Below, piece by piece: positions 26,651 to 36,071 of a DNA stretch of 64,000 nucleotides. The notes beneath the pieces are model-generated. The model saw only the letters and a list, made by a program, of their open reading frames with translations, was not told the DNA's origin and did no database searches. Origin of the DNA: JBGTLU01 sp041743935 (GTDB lineage: Bacteria; Bacteroidota; Bacteroidia; Sphingobacteriales; Sphingobacteriaceae). How positions within the stretch are numbered: position 1 is the first letter of the stretch; each line of letters begins with the position of its first letter. The position numbers and the translations under genes are program-made. The DNA lies in assembly GCA_041743935.1 (NCBI GenBank), contig JBGTLU010000041.1:21696-85695 (forward strand), in the 5' to 3' direction.

Positions 26651-28318
26651 ATGGAAAACAAGCAAATAGCCCGTAGCTTTCGTTTATTATCTCAACTAAT
26701 GGAGCTTCATGACGAAAATCCATTTAAAATAAAATCCTATGCCAATGCCTCTTTTAAAATAGACAAAGCGCCAGTAAATATTGCTGGTATTTCTCCGGAT
26801 GAGCTAGAAAATGTAGATGGAATTGGTAAAAGCACTGCACAAAAAATAACAGAATTATTAGAAACAGGTTCCATATCTGAAATTGAAAATCTACTATCCA
26901 AAACTCCTGATGGGATAATAGAAATGTTACGCATTAAAGGATTAGGACCAAAGAAAATTGCAGTTATCTGGAAAGAATTAGGCATAGAAAGCATTGGTGA
27001 ATTGTATTATGCTTGCAATGAAAACAGATTGATTGAAGCCAATGGTTTTGGTCTAAAAACACAAGAAGAAATAAAAAAAATTATCGAATTCAGTAGATTT
27101 AATCAAGGAAAATTCTTGTATGCCTCGGTAGAAAAATTTGCGGAGAATTTATTAGCGCAATTAAAAAACAATCCGCTAATCAAAAAAATTGGTTTTACAG
27201 GAGAATACAGAAGAAGATGTGAAATAATAGAACAAATAGATTTTTTGTTAGTGTGCGAAGCGTTTGATAGTATATTAAACACAGAGGAACTAGAAATTAT
27301 TTCGTCGGAAAAGAACGTAATTAAATATAAAACTGCCGAAGGTTTAAGTATTCATCTATATAAATCTACTCATGAAACTTTTTACCACGATTTATTTTTG
27401 ACAACATGTAATGCTGAGTTTTTGGAAAGTTTTAAAGAAATCATTGATTTAAAAAGTTCCGAATTTACTTCAGAAGAAAGCATATTTACTCAAGCAAATC
27501 TTCCTTACATAGAACCTGAATTACGTGAAGGAAATGATGTGATAGAAAAAGCAAAAAATAATGGCTTAGAGGAGCTAATTATCCTAGAAGATTTGAAAGG
27601 CACTTTGCACAATCATACCACGTATTCAGACGGTGTGCATAGCCTGAAAGAAATGGCGGTATATTGCAAACAGCTTGGCTACGAGTACCTTGGAATATGC
27701 GATCATTCAAAATCTGCTTTTTACGCCAATGGTTTAAACGAACAAAGAGTAGCCGAACAACATGCCGAGATTGATAAATTAAACTTGGAATTGGCGCCTT
27801 TTAAACTATTTAAAGGGATTGAATCGGATATTTTGTACGATGGTTCTTTAGATTATAGCTCGGATATTTTAGCTTCCTTTGATTTTGTGGTTGCATCTGT
27901 ACACTCGCAATTAAAAATGAACGAAGAAAAGGCAAATGAGCGCTTAATTAAAGCTATTGAAAATCCTTACACTACTATTTTAGGCCACCCAACCGGAAGA
28001 TTACTTCTTGCCCGACAAGGTTATCCAATTGATCATAAGAAAGTAATAGATGCTTGTGCCGCTAATGGTGTAGTTATAGAGTTAAATGCCAATCCCTTAC
28101 GTTTAGATATAGATTGGAGATGGATAGATTATGCCCTAACTAAAAACGTAATGATTTCCATCAACCCAGATGCTCATCGCAAAGAAGGATTTCATGATAT
28201 GCATTATGGTATTTTAGCAGCTCGCAAAGGTGGATTACACAAGAAAATGTGTTTTAATACTTTACATCTGGATGAAATAAACACCTGGTTCAATAATAAA
28301 AAAGTACATGTTGGCTAA
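26651..28318 (+). CDS. polX: PolX-family protein with degenerate polymerase domain and intact-looking PHP domain
   Basis: The 555-residue protein has the PolX layout: helix-hairpin-helix segments (VDGIGKSTAQKI at 55-66, IKGLGPKKIAVIW at 95-107), a palm domain and, from about residue 318, a PHP phosphoesterase with HNHTTYSDG, CDHSKS, GHPTGR and NPDAH. In the palm the motif normally read GSxRRGxETVGDxD is GEYRRRCEIIEQID: the first catalytic Asp is Q195, while D197 remains. The third Asp position is H235, and the FTGS nucleotide-binding motif is not recognisable. Polymerisation is therefore unlikely, while 3'-5' exonuclease or other phosphoesterase activity is plausible. It overlaps the next gene by 11 bases. 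Confidence 0.88.
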   Translation: MENKQIARSFRLLSQLMELHDENPFKIKSYANASFKIDKAPVNIAGISPDELENVDGIGKSTAQKITELLETGSISEIENLLSKTPDGIIEMLRIKGLGPKKIAVIWKELGIESIGELYYACNENRLIEANGFGLKTQEEIKKIIEFSRFNQGKFLYASVEKFAENLLAQLKNNPLIKKIGFTGEYRRRCEIIEQIDFLLVCEAFDSILNTEELEIISSEKNVIKYKTAEGLSIHLYKSTHETFYHDLFLTTCNAEFLESFKEIIDLKSSEFTSEESIFTQANLPYIEPELREGNDVIEKAKNNGLEELIILEDLKGTLHNHTTYSDGVHSLKEMAVYCKQLGYEYLGICDHSKSAFYANGLNEQRVAEQHAEIDKLNLELAPFKLFKGIESDILYDGSLDYSSDILASFDFVVASVHSQLKMNEEKANERLIKAIENPYTTILGHPTGRLLLARQGYPIDHKKVIDACAANGVVIELNANPLRLDIDWRWIDYALTKNVMISINPDAHRKEGFHDMHYGILAARKGGLHKKMCFNTLHLDEINTWFNNKKVHVG

Positions 28319-29291
28319 GAAAAAAATACTAATCATTCGGTTTAGCTCCATTGGTGATATTGTGCTTACTACTCCGGTTATTCGTTGCCTAAAAACACAA
28401 ATACCAAATGCCGAAATCCATTTCCTAAGCAAAAAAATGTACGGCGATTTATTAAAAGTAAATCCACATCTCAGCCGAATTCATTTGCTGGATAATAATT
28501 TATCCGAAATAATATCCACCCTAAAAAAAGAAAAATTCGATTTTATTGTGGATTTACATCATAATTTACGTTCAAAACGTGTAAAATGGAGCTTAGGAAT
28601 TCCATCTGCTTCGTTTCATAAACTCAATTGGGAAAAATGGTTATTGGTAAATTTCAGAATCAATAAATTACCTAATAAACATGTTGTAGATAGATATTTA
28701 GATACTTGTAAAGATTTAGGTGTTATAAATGATGGTTTGGGGTTAGATTGTTTTATTCCGAAAGAAGAAGAAATTGAATTGCAAACGCTGCCAGCCAATT
28801 TCAGGAACGGATATATTGCCTTTGCTATTGGCGCACAGCACGCAACCAAGCGTTTGCCTCTAGAGAAATTAATTTCTGTTTCAAAAAAAATCGCCTGGCC
28901 CATTATCTTTTTGGGCGGAAAAGAAGATTTTATAACGGCCGAAAAAATAGTAAACACGCTTGGCATAACTGGATTTAATGCATGCGGTAAATACACTATA
29001 AATCAGTCGGCTTCGTTTGTTAAAAAGTCAGTTGGAGTAATAACACACGATACCGGATTAATGCACATTGCTACAGCTTTTAATAAGCCAATTGTATCGG
29101 TTTGGGGTAATACCATTCCGGAATTTGGCATGTATCCATATAAAACTGAGCAATCTTTAATGGTTCAGGTAGAAGATTTGGAATGCAGACCTTGTTCTAA
29201 AATTGGATTTAATGAATGTCCGCAAGGTCATTTCAAATGCATGAAGAATATAAACGAAGACCTAATTGCCAATACAGTAAATAATTTATGA
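28308..29291 (+). CDS. Glycosyltransferase family 9 (heptosyltransferase-like)
   Basis: The 327-residue GT-B protein has KKILIIRFSSIGDIVLTTP at the N-terminus and THDTGLMHIATAFNKPIVSVWG near residue 245, both typical of ADP-heptose:LPS heptosyltransferases. DLECRPCSKIGFNECPQGHFKCM near the C-terminus is also usual in the family. It probably adds a sugar to the LPS inner core at the inner membrane. It overlaps the PolX gene (11 bases) and the SixA-like gene (4 bases), so the three are coupled. Confidence 0.88.
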   Translation: MLAKKKILIIRFSSIGDIVLTTPVIRCLKTQIPNAEIHFLSKKMYGDLLKVNPHLSRIHLLDNNLSEIISTLKKEKFDFIVDLHHNLRSKRVKWSLGIPSASFHKLNWEKWLLVNFRINKLPNKHVVDRYLDTCKDLGVINDGLGLDCFIPKEEEIELQTLPANFRNGYIAFAIGAQHATKRLPLEKLISVSKKIAWPIIFLGGKEDFITAEKIVNTLGITGFNACGKYTINQSASFVKKSVGVITHDTGLMHIATAFNKPIVSVWGNTIPEFGMYPYKTEQSLMVQVEDLECRPCSKIGFNECPQGHFKCMKNINEDLIANTVNNL

Positions 29292-29779
29292 AGACATTAT
29301 ACATCATTAGGCACGCAAAATCTAGAAAAGATTTATTTGGTGTAAATGACTTTGATAGGCCACTGGCAGAGCGCGGTTTCCAAGACGCCATTACCATGGC
29401 AAACAGATTAAAAGATAAACTAGTTGTACCTGATGTACTCATAAGCAGCCCTGCTTTAAGAGCTATAACCACAGCAAAATTATTCGCAGAAACACTAGAT
29501 TACCCCGAAAAAAAAATACAATTAGAGCTCGATATTTATGAAGCCTTTAGCTCTGATATTCTAACCATTCTCCAATCCATTCCAATTAATTATAATATCG
29601 TATTGATATTTGGACATAACCCAGCATTTACTTCTATTTTTAATTATTTAAGCGGATGCGAATTAGTCAACTTGCCCACCACCGGTATTGGCAAATTAGA
29701 GTTTGATGTAAAATCATGGTCAGAAATTGAAATGAATACAGCCAAAACCAATGAAGTAGATTTCCCTAAAAATGTATAA
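29288..29779 (+). CDS. SixA-like histidine phosphatase
   Basis: The 163-residue protein belongs to the phosphoglycerate-mutase-like superfamily. IIRHAKS carries the catalytic H9, LISSPALRAITTA gives the second arginine, and FGHNPAFTSI gives the second histidine. Members related to SixA dephosphorylate phosphohistidine on signalling proteins; the target here is unknown. It is the last gene of the polX-GT9-sixA run. Confidence 0.85.
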   Translation: MKTLYIIRHAKSRKDLFGVNDFDRPLAERGFQDAITMANRLKDKLVVPDVLISSPALRAITTAKLFAETLDYPEKKIQLELDIYEAFSSDILTILQSIPINYNIVLIFGHNPAFTSIFNYLSGCELVNLPTTGIGKLEFDVKSWSEIEMNTAKTNEVDFPKNV

Positions 29780-29880
29780 TAAATTAGGCTTTTTACAAAA
29801 TTACACAGAAAACATACAACACTTAAATATTTCCATTTTTAACAGATAATTGTACTTTAGCGATTCGAAAAATCAGAATT

Positions 29881-32073
29881 ATGTATCGTATAACAAGCCT
29901 TATCCTTTTATTATTAATTGCTGCTACAAGTTTTGCACAAGTATCCGAAAAAAAGAAAATCACGCTAGAAGATATTTGGCGAAATGGAACTTTTAATCCG
30001 CGAACAGTTTCGGGTTTAAATCCAATGAATGACGGAAAGCATTATGCATCTTATTATACCAATCCTTCCACCCGTAAAACCTATTTATTGCAATATAATT
30101 ATGCAACGGGTGCAGTTACCGATACCATTTTACGTTTCGAAGATTTAGTTTTTAATGGTAAAATGCTTCAGCCTCAGGGCTATAGTTTTAGTGCCGATGA
30201 AAAACAAATCATGATTATTACAGATCGTGAAGCCATTTATCGCCGTTCATCCAAAGAAAATAATTTCATTTACAACAGAGCCAACAAAACCATATCCGAA
30301 CTTTCATCAAACGGAAAACAATTATTTGCCACTTTCTCGCCAGACGGCAAAAAAGTAGCTTTTGTAAGAGAAAACGATTTATTCATTAAAGATTTAACAA
30401 GTAACACCGAACGCAAAATAACAAACGACGGAAAATGGAATTTCATCATCAACGGTGGTGCCGATTGGGTTTACGAAGAAGAATTTAGCTTTGCCCGTGC
30501 ATTTTTCTGGTCGCCAGATGGTAAAAAAATAGCTTACTATAAATTTAATGAAGCTAACGTAAAAGAGTTTTCCATGACCATGTATGATGGTTTATATCCA
30601 TCAGAATACAAATTTAAATACCCAAAAGCCGGTGAGGTTAATGCGATAGTAAGTATCCATATTCATAATTTAGAAATGAATACTACCAAAAATGTAAACA
30701 TCGGTAGCGAAAAAGACCAATACATACCACGTATTCAGTGGACACAAGACCCTAATATGCTTTGTGTTCAACGCATGAACCGTCATCAAAATAAACTAGA
30801 GTATTTAATTGCTGATGCCAATACTGGAGAAACACGCACGTTACTTACCGAAACAAGCGATACGTACATCGACATAAACGATGATTTAACTTTTCTTGCA
30901 GACAAAAAATCATTCATCATCACCTCAGAAAAAGATGGTTATCAGCACGTGTATCATTATGACTTAAATGGAAAATTAATTAACCAAATAACCAAAGGAA
31001 ATTGGGAAGTAAGCAGAGTGTATGGCATCGATGAAAAAAACAAAACCGTTTATTATCAATCTACCGAGTCATCGCCATTACAAAGAGATGTTTACGCTAT
31101 AGGTTTCAATGGAAAAAATAAACGAAAATTAAACGCATCTGCTGGTACAAATAATGCTGTTTTTACTGCAGATTACAGCTTTTTTATCAACTACCATACT
31201 GCAGTAGGCTCTCCTACTTATGTGAGTTTGCACGATAATAAAGGAAAAATGATTCGTGTTTTAGAGGACAATACTGCTCTGAAATCTAAGCTCACCGAAT
31301 ATGATTTAGGCACAAAAGAATTTTTAACCATCCCAACCATTGGAGGCGTTCAATTAAATGCTTGGATGATAAAACCATCTAATTTTGATCCTAACAAAAA
31401 ATACCCTGTTTTCATGTTTGTGTATGGTGGCCCAGGAAGCCAAACCGTAACCGATAGCTGGGGTGGTGCAAACGAATTTTGGTATCATATGCTAGCACAG
31501 CAAGGATATATTGTGGTTTCTGTAGATAACAGAGGAACGGGTGCAAGAGGTGCTGAATTTAAAAAAATGACCTATTTAGAACTTGGAAAATACGAAACCA
31601 TTGATCAAATAGAAGCAGGTATATGGTTGGCAAACCAGAGTTATGTTGATGCAAATAGGATTGGAATACAAGGATGGAGTTATGGTGGTTACATGTCGTC
31701 ATTAGCCATTACAAAAGGTGCCGATGTATTTAAAATGGCCATTGCAGTAGCGCCGGTTACCCATTGGAAATTTTATGACACCATTTATACCGAACGCTTT
31801 TTACGTACTCCACAAGAAAACAAAAGTGGATATGAAGACAACTCCCCTATCAATTTTGTAAATCAACTAAAAGGAAGCTATTTAATTATACACGGTACTG
31901 CCGATGATAATGTCCATTTCCAAAATGCATCCGAAATGGTAAAAGCATTAGTAAATGCCAATAAAAAATTCGAATCGGCTTTTTATCCCGATAAAAATCA
32001 TGGAATAAGTGGAGGTAATACACGTTTGCAACTTTACGGTCTAATGACCGATTTTATTTTACGTTCCTTGTAA
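29881..32073 (+). CDS. Dipeptidyl peptidase IV-like S9 peptidase
   Basis: The 730-residue protein has a signal peptide (about 1-20, ending TSFAQ). An N-terminal beta-propeller includes DWVYEEEFSF, whose Glu pair binds the substrate amino terminus in DPP4. The C-terminal alpha/beta hydrolase has GWSYGGYM (Ser about 600), HGTADDNVHF (Asp about 674) and KNHGISGG (His about 707). It removes X-Pro or X-Ala dipeptides in the periplasm or at the surface. A peptide transporter gene follows, which suggests a shared role in peptide use. Confidence 0.93.
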   Translation: MYRITSLILLLLIAATSFAQVSEKKKITLEDIWRNGTFNPRTVSGLNPMNDGKHYASYYTNPSTRKTYLLQYNYATGAVTDTILRFEDLVFNGKMLQPQGYSFSADEKQIMIITDREAIYRRSSKENNFIYNRANKTISELSSNGKQLFATFSPDGKKVAFVRENDLFIKDLTSNTERKITNDGKWNFIINGGADWVYEEEFSFARAFFWSPDGKKIAYYKFNEANVKEFSMTMYDGLYPSEYKFKYPKAGEVNAIVSIHIHNLEMNTTKNVNIGSEKDQYIPRIQWTQDPNMLCVQRMNRHQNKLEYLIADANTGETRTLLTETSDTYIDINDDLTFLADKKSFIITSEKDGYQHVYHYDLNGKLINQITKGNWEVSRVYGIDEKNKTVYYQSTESSPLQRDVYAIGFNGKNKRKLNASAGTNNAVFTADYSFFINYHTAVGSPTYVSLHDNKGKMIRVLEDNTALKSKLTEYDLGTKEFLTIPTIGGVQLNAWMIKPSNFDPNKKYPVFMFVYGGPGSQTVTDSWGGANEFWYHMLAQQGYIVVSVDNRGTGARGAEFKKMTYLELGKYETIDQIEAGIWLANQSYVDANRIGIQGWSYGGYMSSLAITKGADVFKMAIAVAPVTHWKFYDTIYTERFLRTPQENKSGYEDNSPINFVNQLKGSYLIIHGTADDNVHFQNASEMVKALVNANKKFESAFYPDKNHGISGGNTRLQLYGLMTDFILRSL

Positions 32074-32112
32074 GTTGGATATTAGATCTTAGAATCAGGA
32101 TAGTAGATGAAT
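32074..32112 (+). repeat. Low-complexity GGATATTAGATC tail
   Basis: Directly after the DPP4 stop the plus strand reads GGATATTAGATCTTAGAATC and GGATAGTAGATGA, a member of the tail family. Confidence 0.5.
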
Positions 32113-32184
32113 AAATAAAACATTAATAGCCATAATTAAGAATAATTGTCATCAATAAATAAACCTTAATCCAAACAACTAAAA

Positions 32185-33714
32185 ATGGATAGTTCACAAA
32201 AGACCGTTATTGGTCACCCTGCAGGACTCTTTGTTCTGTTTTTCACAGAAATGTGGGAGCGTTTTAGCTATTATGGCATGCGCGCCATCTTTGTTTTATT
32301 TCTAATCAGCGAAATTACAACCGGTGGTTGGGGCTGGGAACGAGCGGATGCATTAAAACTATATGGTTTATATACCGGATTAGTTTACGTAACTCCTATC
32401 ATTGGCGGCTATCTGGCCGATAAATTAATTGGCTTTAGATGGGCAGTTATTTTAGGCGCATTTTTAATGACACTAGGGCACGTTTCTCTGGCACTAGAAA
32501 CCGAAATGTTTTTTTACATAGGTATTGGTTTGCTTATTTTAGGTAATGGAGCGTTTAAACCCAATATCTCATCTTTAGTAGGTGGACTTTATCCAAGAAA
32601 CTCTGAAAAGAAAGATGCAGCATACACTATTTTCTATATGGGTATTAATGCAGGCGCATTCTTTGGTATTTTAATGTGTGGATACATTGGTGAAAAAATT
32701 GGTTGGAGTTATGGTTTCGGTTTAGCAGGTATTTTCATGTTTTTAGGCATGTTGATGTTTGTTTATGGGCAAAGTATTTTTGGTAAAGTTGGGCTCAGTC
32801 CAGCTAAAGCCGGTTTAATAGAAAAAACAGCCGAAGAAATAGAAGAAGATAAAACACCGGCAAACGTAGTAAAAGACCGTTTAATTGTAATTGGCGTATT
32901 ATCCTTCTTTACCATCTTTTTCTGGATGGCATTTGAACAAGCTGGAGGTAGTATGACCATTTTTGCAAAAGATTATACTAACCGGGTTTTAGAAGGCAAT
33001 GCAGCTAATATATTTAATGTTGTAAACACCCTTCTAACCATTGTTCCACTAGCCATTGTTACGTATGTCTTGTTCTTGCTTTGTAAACAAGTATTTGCAG
33101 CTTACAAATTAAGCATGATGTTCATCATTTTAAGCTTTGTTATCGTTTGGGGTATTGCATTATGGATGCTCGGACGTGAGTTCCAGGCAGAAGTTACAGA
33201 AGTACCTGCCTCTTGGTTTGGTATTTTAAATTCCTTTTTCATTATCTCTTTTGCTCCATTATTCTCTAAACTTTGGGAAAATTATCCAAAAATATCTGGC
33301 CCTGTAAAATTTGCATCCGGTTTACTATTGATGGGTTTTGGTTTTGCTGTACTTGCTTTTGGAGGGATAACTATAGAGCAAGGCGCACAAGTTGCTTCCG
33401 TTAGCATGGTATGGTTAATTTTAGCTTATCTATTCCACACTTTAGGAGAATTATGTATCTCGCCAGTAGGTTTATCTTACGTGAGTAAGCTTGCACCAGC
33501 ACGATTCTTAGGATTAATGTTTGGAGTTTGGTTCGGAGCGGTAGCTATTGCAAATTACTCTGCTCAATGGACAGCAAGTTATATCGATCAAATATCAGCA
33601 GCATATTCCATTTCTGTTTTCTTCCTCATATTTACGGTTGTTCCCGGAATTGCAGGATTAATAATGCTTTTATTGAATAAGAAACTTAAACGAATGATGC
33701 ACGGCATCGAATAA
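32185..33714 (+). CDS. Proton-coupled oligopeptide transporter (POT/PTR family)
   Basis: The 509-residue major-facilitator protein has TEMWERFSYYG at 21-31, the ExxERFxYYG proton-coupling motif of POT transporters. GELCISPVGLSYVSKLAP lies in a late helix and matches the second PTR signature region. It imports di- and tripeptides with protons. It follows the DPP4-like peptidase gene, whose dipeptide products would be suitable substrates. A hairpin terminator follows. Confidence 0.93.
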   Translation: MDSSQKTVIGHPAGLFVLFFTEMWERFSYYGMRAIFVLFLISEITTGGWGWERADALKLYGLYTGLVYVTPIIGGYLADKLIGFRWAVILGAFLMTLGHVSLALETEMFFYIGIGLLILGNGAFKPNISSLVGGLYPRNSEKKDAAYTIFYMGINAGAFFGILMCGYIGEKIGWSYGFGLAGIFMFLGMLMFVYGQSIFGKVGLSPAKAGLIEKTAEEIEEDKTPANVVKDRLIVIGVLSFFTIFFWMAFEQAGGSMTIFAKDYTNRVLEGNAANIFNVVNTLLTIVPLAIVTYVLFLLCKQVFAAYKLSMMFIILSFVIVWGIALWMLGREFQAEVTEVPASWFGILNSFFIISFAPLFSKLWENYPKISGPVKFASGLLLMGFGFAVLAFGGITIEQGAQVASVSMVWLILAYLFHTLGELCISPVGLSYVSKLAPARFLGLMFGVWFGAVAIANYSAQWTASYIDQISAAYSISVFFLIFTVVPGIAGLIMLLLNKKLKRMMHGIE

Positions 33715-33730
33715 ATATATTCCTGTTAAA

Positions 33731-33766
33731 AATCCCTCCTTTCTAATAGATTGGAGGGGTTTTTTA
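33731..33766 (+). terminator. Rho-independent terminator after the POT gene
   Basis: AATCCCTCC and GGAGGGGTT form a nine-pair stem (one T-G) followed by a run of T. Confidence 0.8.
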
Positions 33767-33832
33767 TGGCTCTTTCTACTCTAATTTATCATTCAGTATT
33801 GAAAGTAAACACGTATTTTCGTGGACCCTATT

Positions 33833-34585
33833 ATGAGCAGCTTAGTTATCATACCTACGTACAATGAAAAAGAAAACATCGAGAAAATTATTCGTAAAGT
33901 ATTTTCTTTAGAGCAAGGTTTTCATGTTTTAGTGGTGGATGATGGCTCACCAGATGGTACTGCTAGCATAGTATCCGAATTAAAAAAAGAATTTATTAGT
34001 CAACTTTTTCTCGAAAATAGAATCGGAAAATTAGGCTTAGGTACTGCCTATATTCATGGGTTTAACTGGGCACTTAAAAATGGTTATGAGTTTATCTTTG
34101 AGATGGATGCCGATTTCTCTCATAATCCCGAAGATTTAATTCGCCTAAGAACTGCCTGCGAAGAAGGAGCTGATTTAAGCATTGGTTCTAGGTATATCAA
34201 AGGAGTAAACGTGGTAAACTGGCCCATGGGCAGAGTTCTCATGTCGTATTTTGCCTCCATGTACGTACGTTTGGTAACCGGAATTGCAATACGAGATGCT
34301 ACGGCAGGATTTAAATGTTACCGCCGCATTGTTTTAGAAACCATCCAATTAAATAAAATAAAGTTTGTGGGGTATGCTTTCCAGATCGAAATGAAATTTA
34401 CTGCCATAAAACATGGTTTTAATGTAGTAGAAATTCCAATCATTTTTACCGATCGTAGCGAAGGAACCTCCAAAATGAACAAAGGTATTTTTTGGGAAGG
34501 AATTGTTGGTGTACTAAAAATGAAAATAAACAGCTGGTTTAAAACCTATCCAAAACCTACGAAAGTAAACGACGGTGGTAATTAA
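33833..34585 (+). CDS. Polyprenol monophosphomannose synthase-like GT2
   Basis: The protein is 250 residues long from ATG 33833; a GTG at 33821 is a less likely start. SLVIIPTYNEKENI, VVDDGSPDGT and MDADFSHNP (the DxD-type motif) identify a DPM1-like GT2 without C-terminal membrane segments. TAGFKCYRR and FTDRSEGTSKM are also typical. It transfers a hexose, classically mannose from GDP-mannose, to polyprenyl phosphate at the inner membrane. The last 29 bases overlap the convergent DinB-like gene. Confidence 0.88.
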   Translation: MSSLVIIPTYNEKENIEKIIRKVFSLEQGFHVLVVDDGSPDGTASIVSELKKEFISQLFLENRIGKLGLGTAYIHGFNWALKNGYEFIFEMDADFSHNPEDLIRLRTACEEGADLSIGSRYIKGVNVVNWPMGRVLMSYFASMYVRLVTGIAIRDATAGFKCYRRIVLETIQLNKIKFVGYAFQIEMKFTAIKHGFNVVEIPIIFTDRSEGTSKMNKGIFWEGIVGVLKMKINSWFKTYPKPTKVNDGGN

Positions 34586-35003
34586 TTTGCCCTAAATGAT
34601 ACGACAAGTGAATGGCCAAATGCGTTAGAAAAAAGGCTGTAGTCATTTCTTTATCTCCGAGCACTTTTATTGGATATATCATTGCAAAATCTTTATCCAC
34701 ATACTTACCCAGCGTTTCTTTAATTTCTTCAATTAAATTCTTTAACTCAGTAATTATTTCCTGTCGTGGAATATTATTTCGTGTAAATTCTAACTCTCTA
34801 AACCTAACATAACCCGTACCTCCCATTACAGCACCTATAAAATATTTTAAATTACCAATGAGGTGTAAAGCCAAATTTCCGGCAGAATTGTTTATCCCAT
34901 CAGCGCTCTCCCAAAGTGTCTTTTCATGCTTATATTGGTTTAACTCTTCTATTACTTTTTGTAGCTCACGCTCATAAATTTCAATTAGCACCAGTTTAAT
35001 CAT
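34557..35003 (-). CDS. DinB-like (DUF1572) four-helix protein
   Basis: The 148-residue helical protein has histidines in LALHLIGNL (about residue 46) and in FFLTHLAIHLSYHLGQINYHRR near the C-terminus, where DinB-fold proteins bind a metal. The sequence fits the DUF1572 subgroup. Function is unknown; some relatives are thiol transferases. It is convergent with the DPM-like gene (29-base overlap) and divergent from ruvB with a 39-base gap. Confidence 0.8.
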   Translation of the reverse strand: MIKLVLIEIYERELQKVIEELNQYKHEKTLWESADGINNSAGNLALHLIGNLKYFIGAVMGGTGYVRFRELEFTRNNIPRQEIITELKNLIEEIKETLGKYVDKDFAMIYPIKVLGDKEMTTAFFLTHLAIHLSYHLGQINYHRRLLS

Positions 35004-35042
35004 AGCTTTTCTTATTTTTGATAAAATTAAGGATTATTCTTC

Positions 35043-36068
35043 ATGATAAACCCCCTTTTAGACCCTTCCGAAGATAATTTAAGTAATGCCGACAAAGAGA
35101 TCGAAAAAGTTCTCAGACCCTCAAATTTCGAAGATTTTACCGGACAACACAAAGTAATAGAAAACCTAAAAGTTTTTGTGCAAGCTGCACGACAAAGAGG
35201 CGAAGCGTTAGATCATGTATTGTTACACGGCCCCCCAGGATTAGGTAAGACCACTTTATCTCATATTATAGCCAATGAAATGGGGGTAAATATTCGAATT
35301 ACTTCTGGGCCAGTACTAGATAAACCAGGTGATTTAGCCGGGTTATTAACTAATCTAGAAGAAGGAGATATTTTATTTATTGATGAAATACATCGATTAA
35401 GCCCTGTAGTGGAAGAATATTTATATTCTGCTATGGAAGATTATAAAATTGATATCATGTTAGAAACTGGACCTAATGCTCGTTCGGTACAAATTTCTAT
35501 CCATCCGTTTACTTTAATTGGAGCCACTACCCGCTCTGGATTATTAACTGCTCCTTTGCGCGCTCGTTTTGGAATAAACTCAAGATTACAATATTATGAT
35601 TCTACTTTATTAACTACCATCGTTCTTCGTTCGGCTAGTATATTGAGAACTCCTATAAGTGATGAAGGTGCCTACGAAATTGCTCGCAGAAGTCGCGGAA
35701 CTCCTAGAATTGCCAATGCCTTATTGCGCAGAACCCGCGATTTTGCACAAATAAAAGGAAATGGCTCTATCGATACAGAAATTGCAAACTATTCTTTAAA
35801 TGCATTAAATGTAGATGAAAATGGATTAGACGAAATGGATAATAAAATTTTATCTACCATAATTGATAAATTTAAAGGCGGCCCTGTTGGTTTAAAAACC
35901 ATTGCTACTGCAGTTGGCGAAGATGAAGGAACCATTGAAGAAGTTTACGAGCCCTTTTTAATACAAGAGGGATACATCATGCGAACCTCCAGAGGTAGAG
36001 AAGTAACAGAAGCTGCATATAAACATTTAAAAAGATTACAACCTAATAAGCCAGGGTCGTTGTTTTGA
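35043..36068 (+). CDS. ruvB: Holliday junction branch-migration ATPase RuvB
   Basis: The 341-residue AAA+ protein has Walker A GPPGLGKT (63-70), Walker B FIDEIHRL (about 113-120), GATTRSGLLTAPLRARFG (sensor region) and the C-terminal winged helix with GGPVGLKTIA. It drives branch migration with RuvA during recombination. queG starts four bases after its stop, so both are probably one transcript. Confidence 0.97.
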   Translation: MINPLLDPSEDNLSNADKEIEKVLRPSNFEDFTGQHKVIENLKVFVQAARQRGEALDHVLLHGPPGLGKTTLSHIIANEMGVNIRITSGPVLDKPGDLAGLLTNLEEGDILFIDEIHRLSPVVEEYLYSAMEDYKIDIMLETGPNARSVQISIHPFTLIGATTRSGLLTAPLRARFGINSRLQYYDSTLLTTIVLRSASILRTPISDEGAYEIARRSRGTPRIANALLRRTRDFAQIKGNGSIDTEIANYSLNALNVDENGLDEMDNKILSTIIDKFKGGPVGLKTIATAVGEDEGTIEEVYEPFLIQEGYIMRTSRGREVTEAAYKHLKRLQPNKPGSLF

Positions 36069-36071
36069 TGT

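Noticed and set aside
33821..33832. GTG start for the DPM-like gene
   Set aside because: The ATG four codons later begins the conserved SLVIIPTYNE segment at the usual distance.
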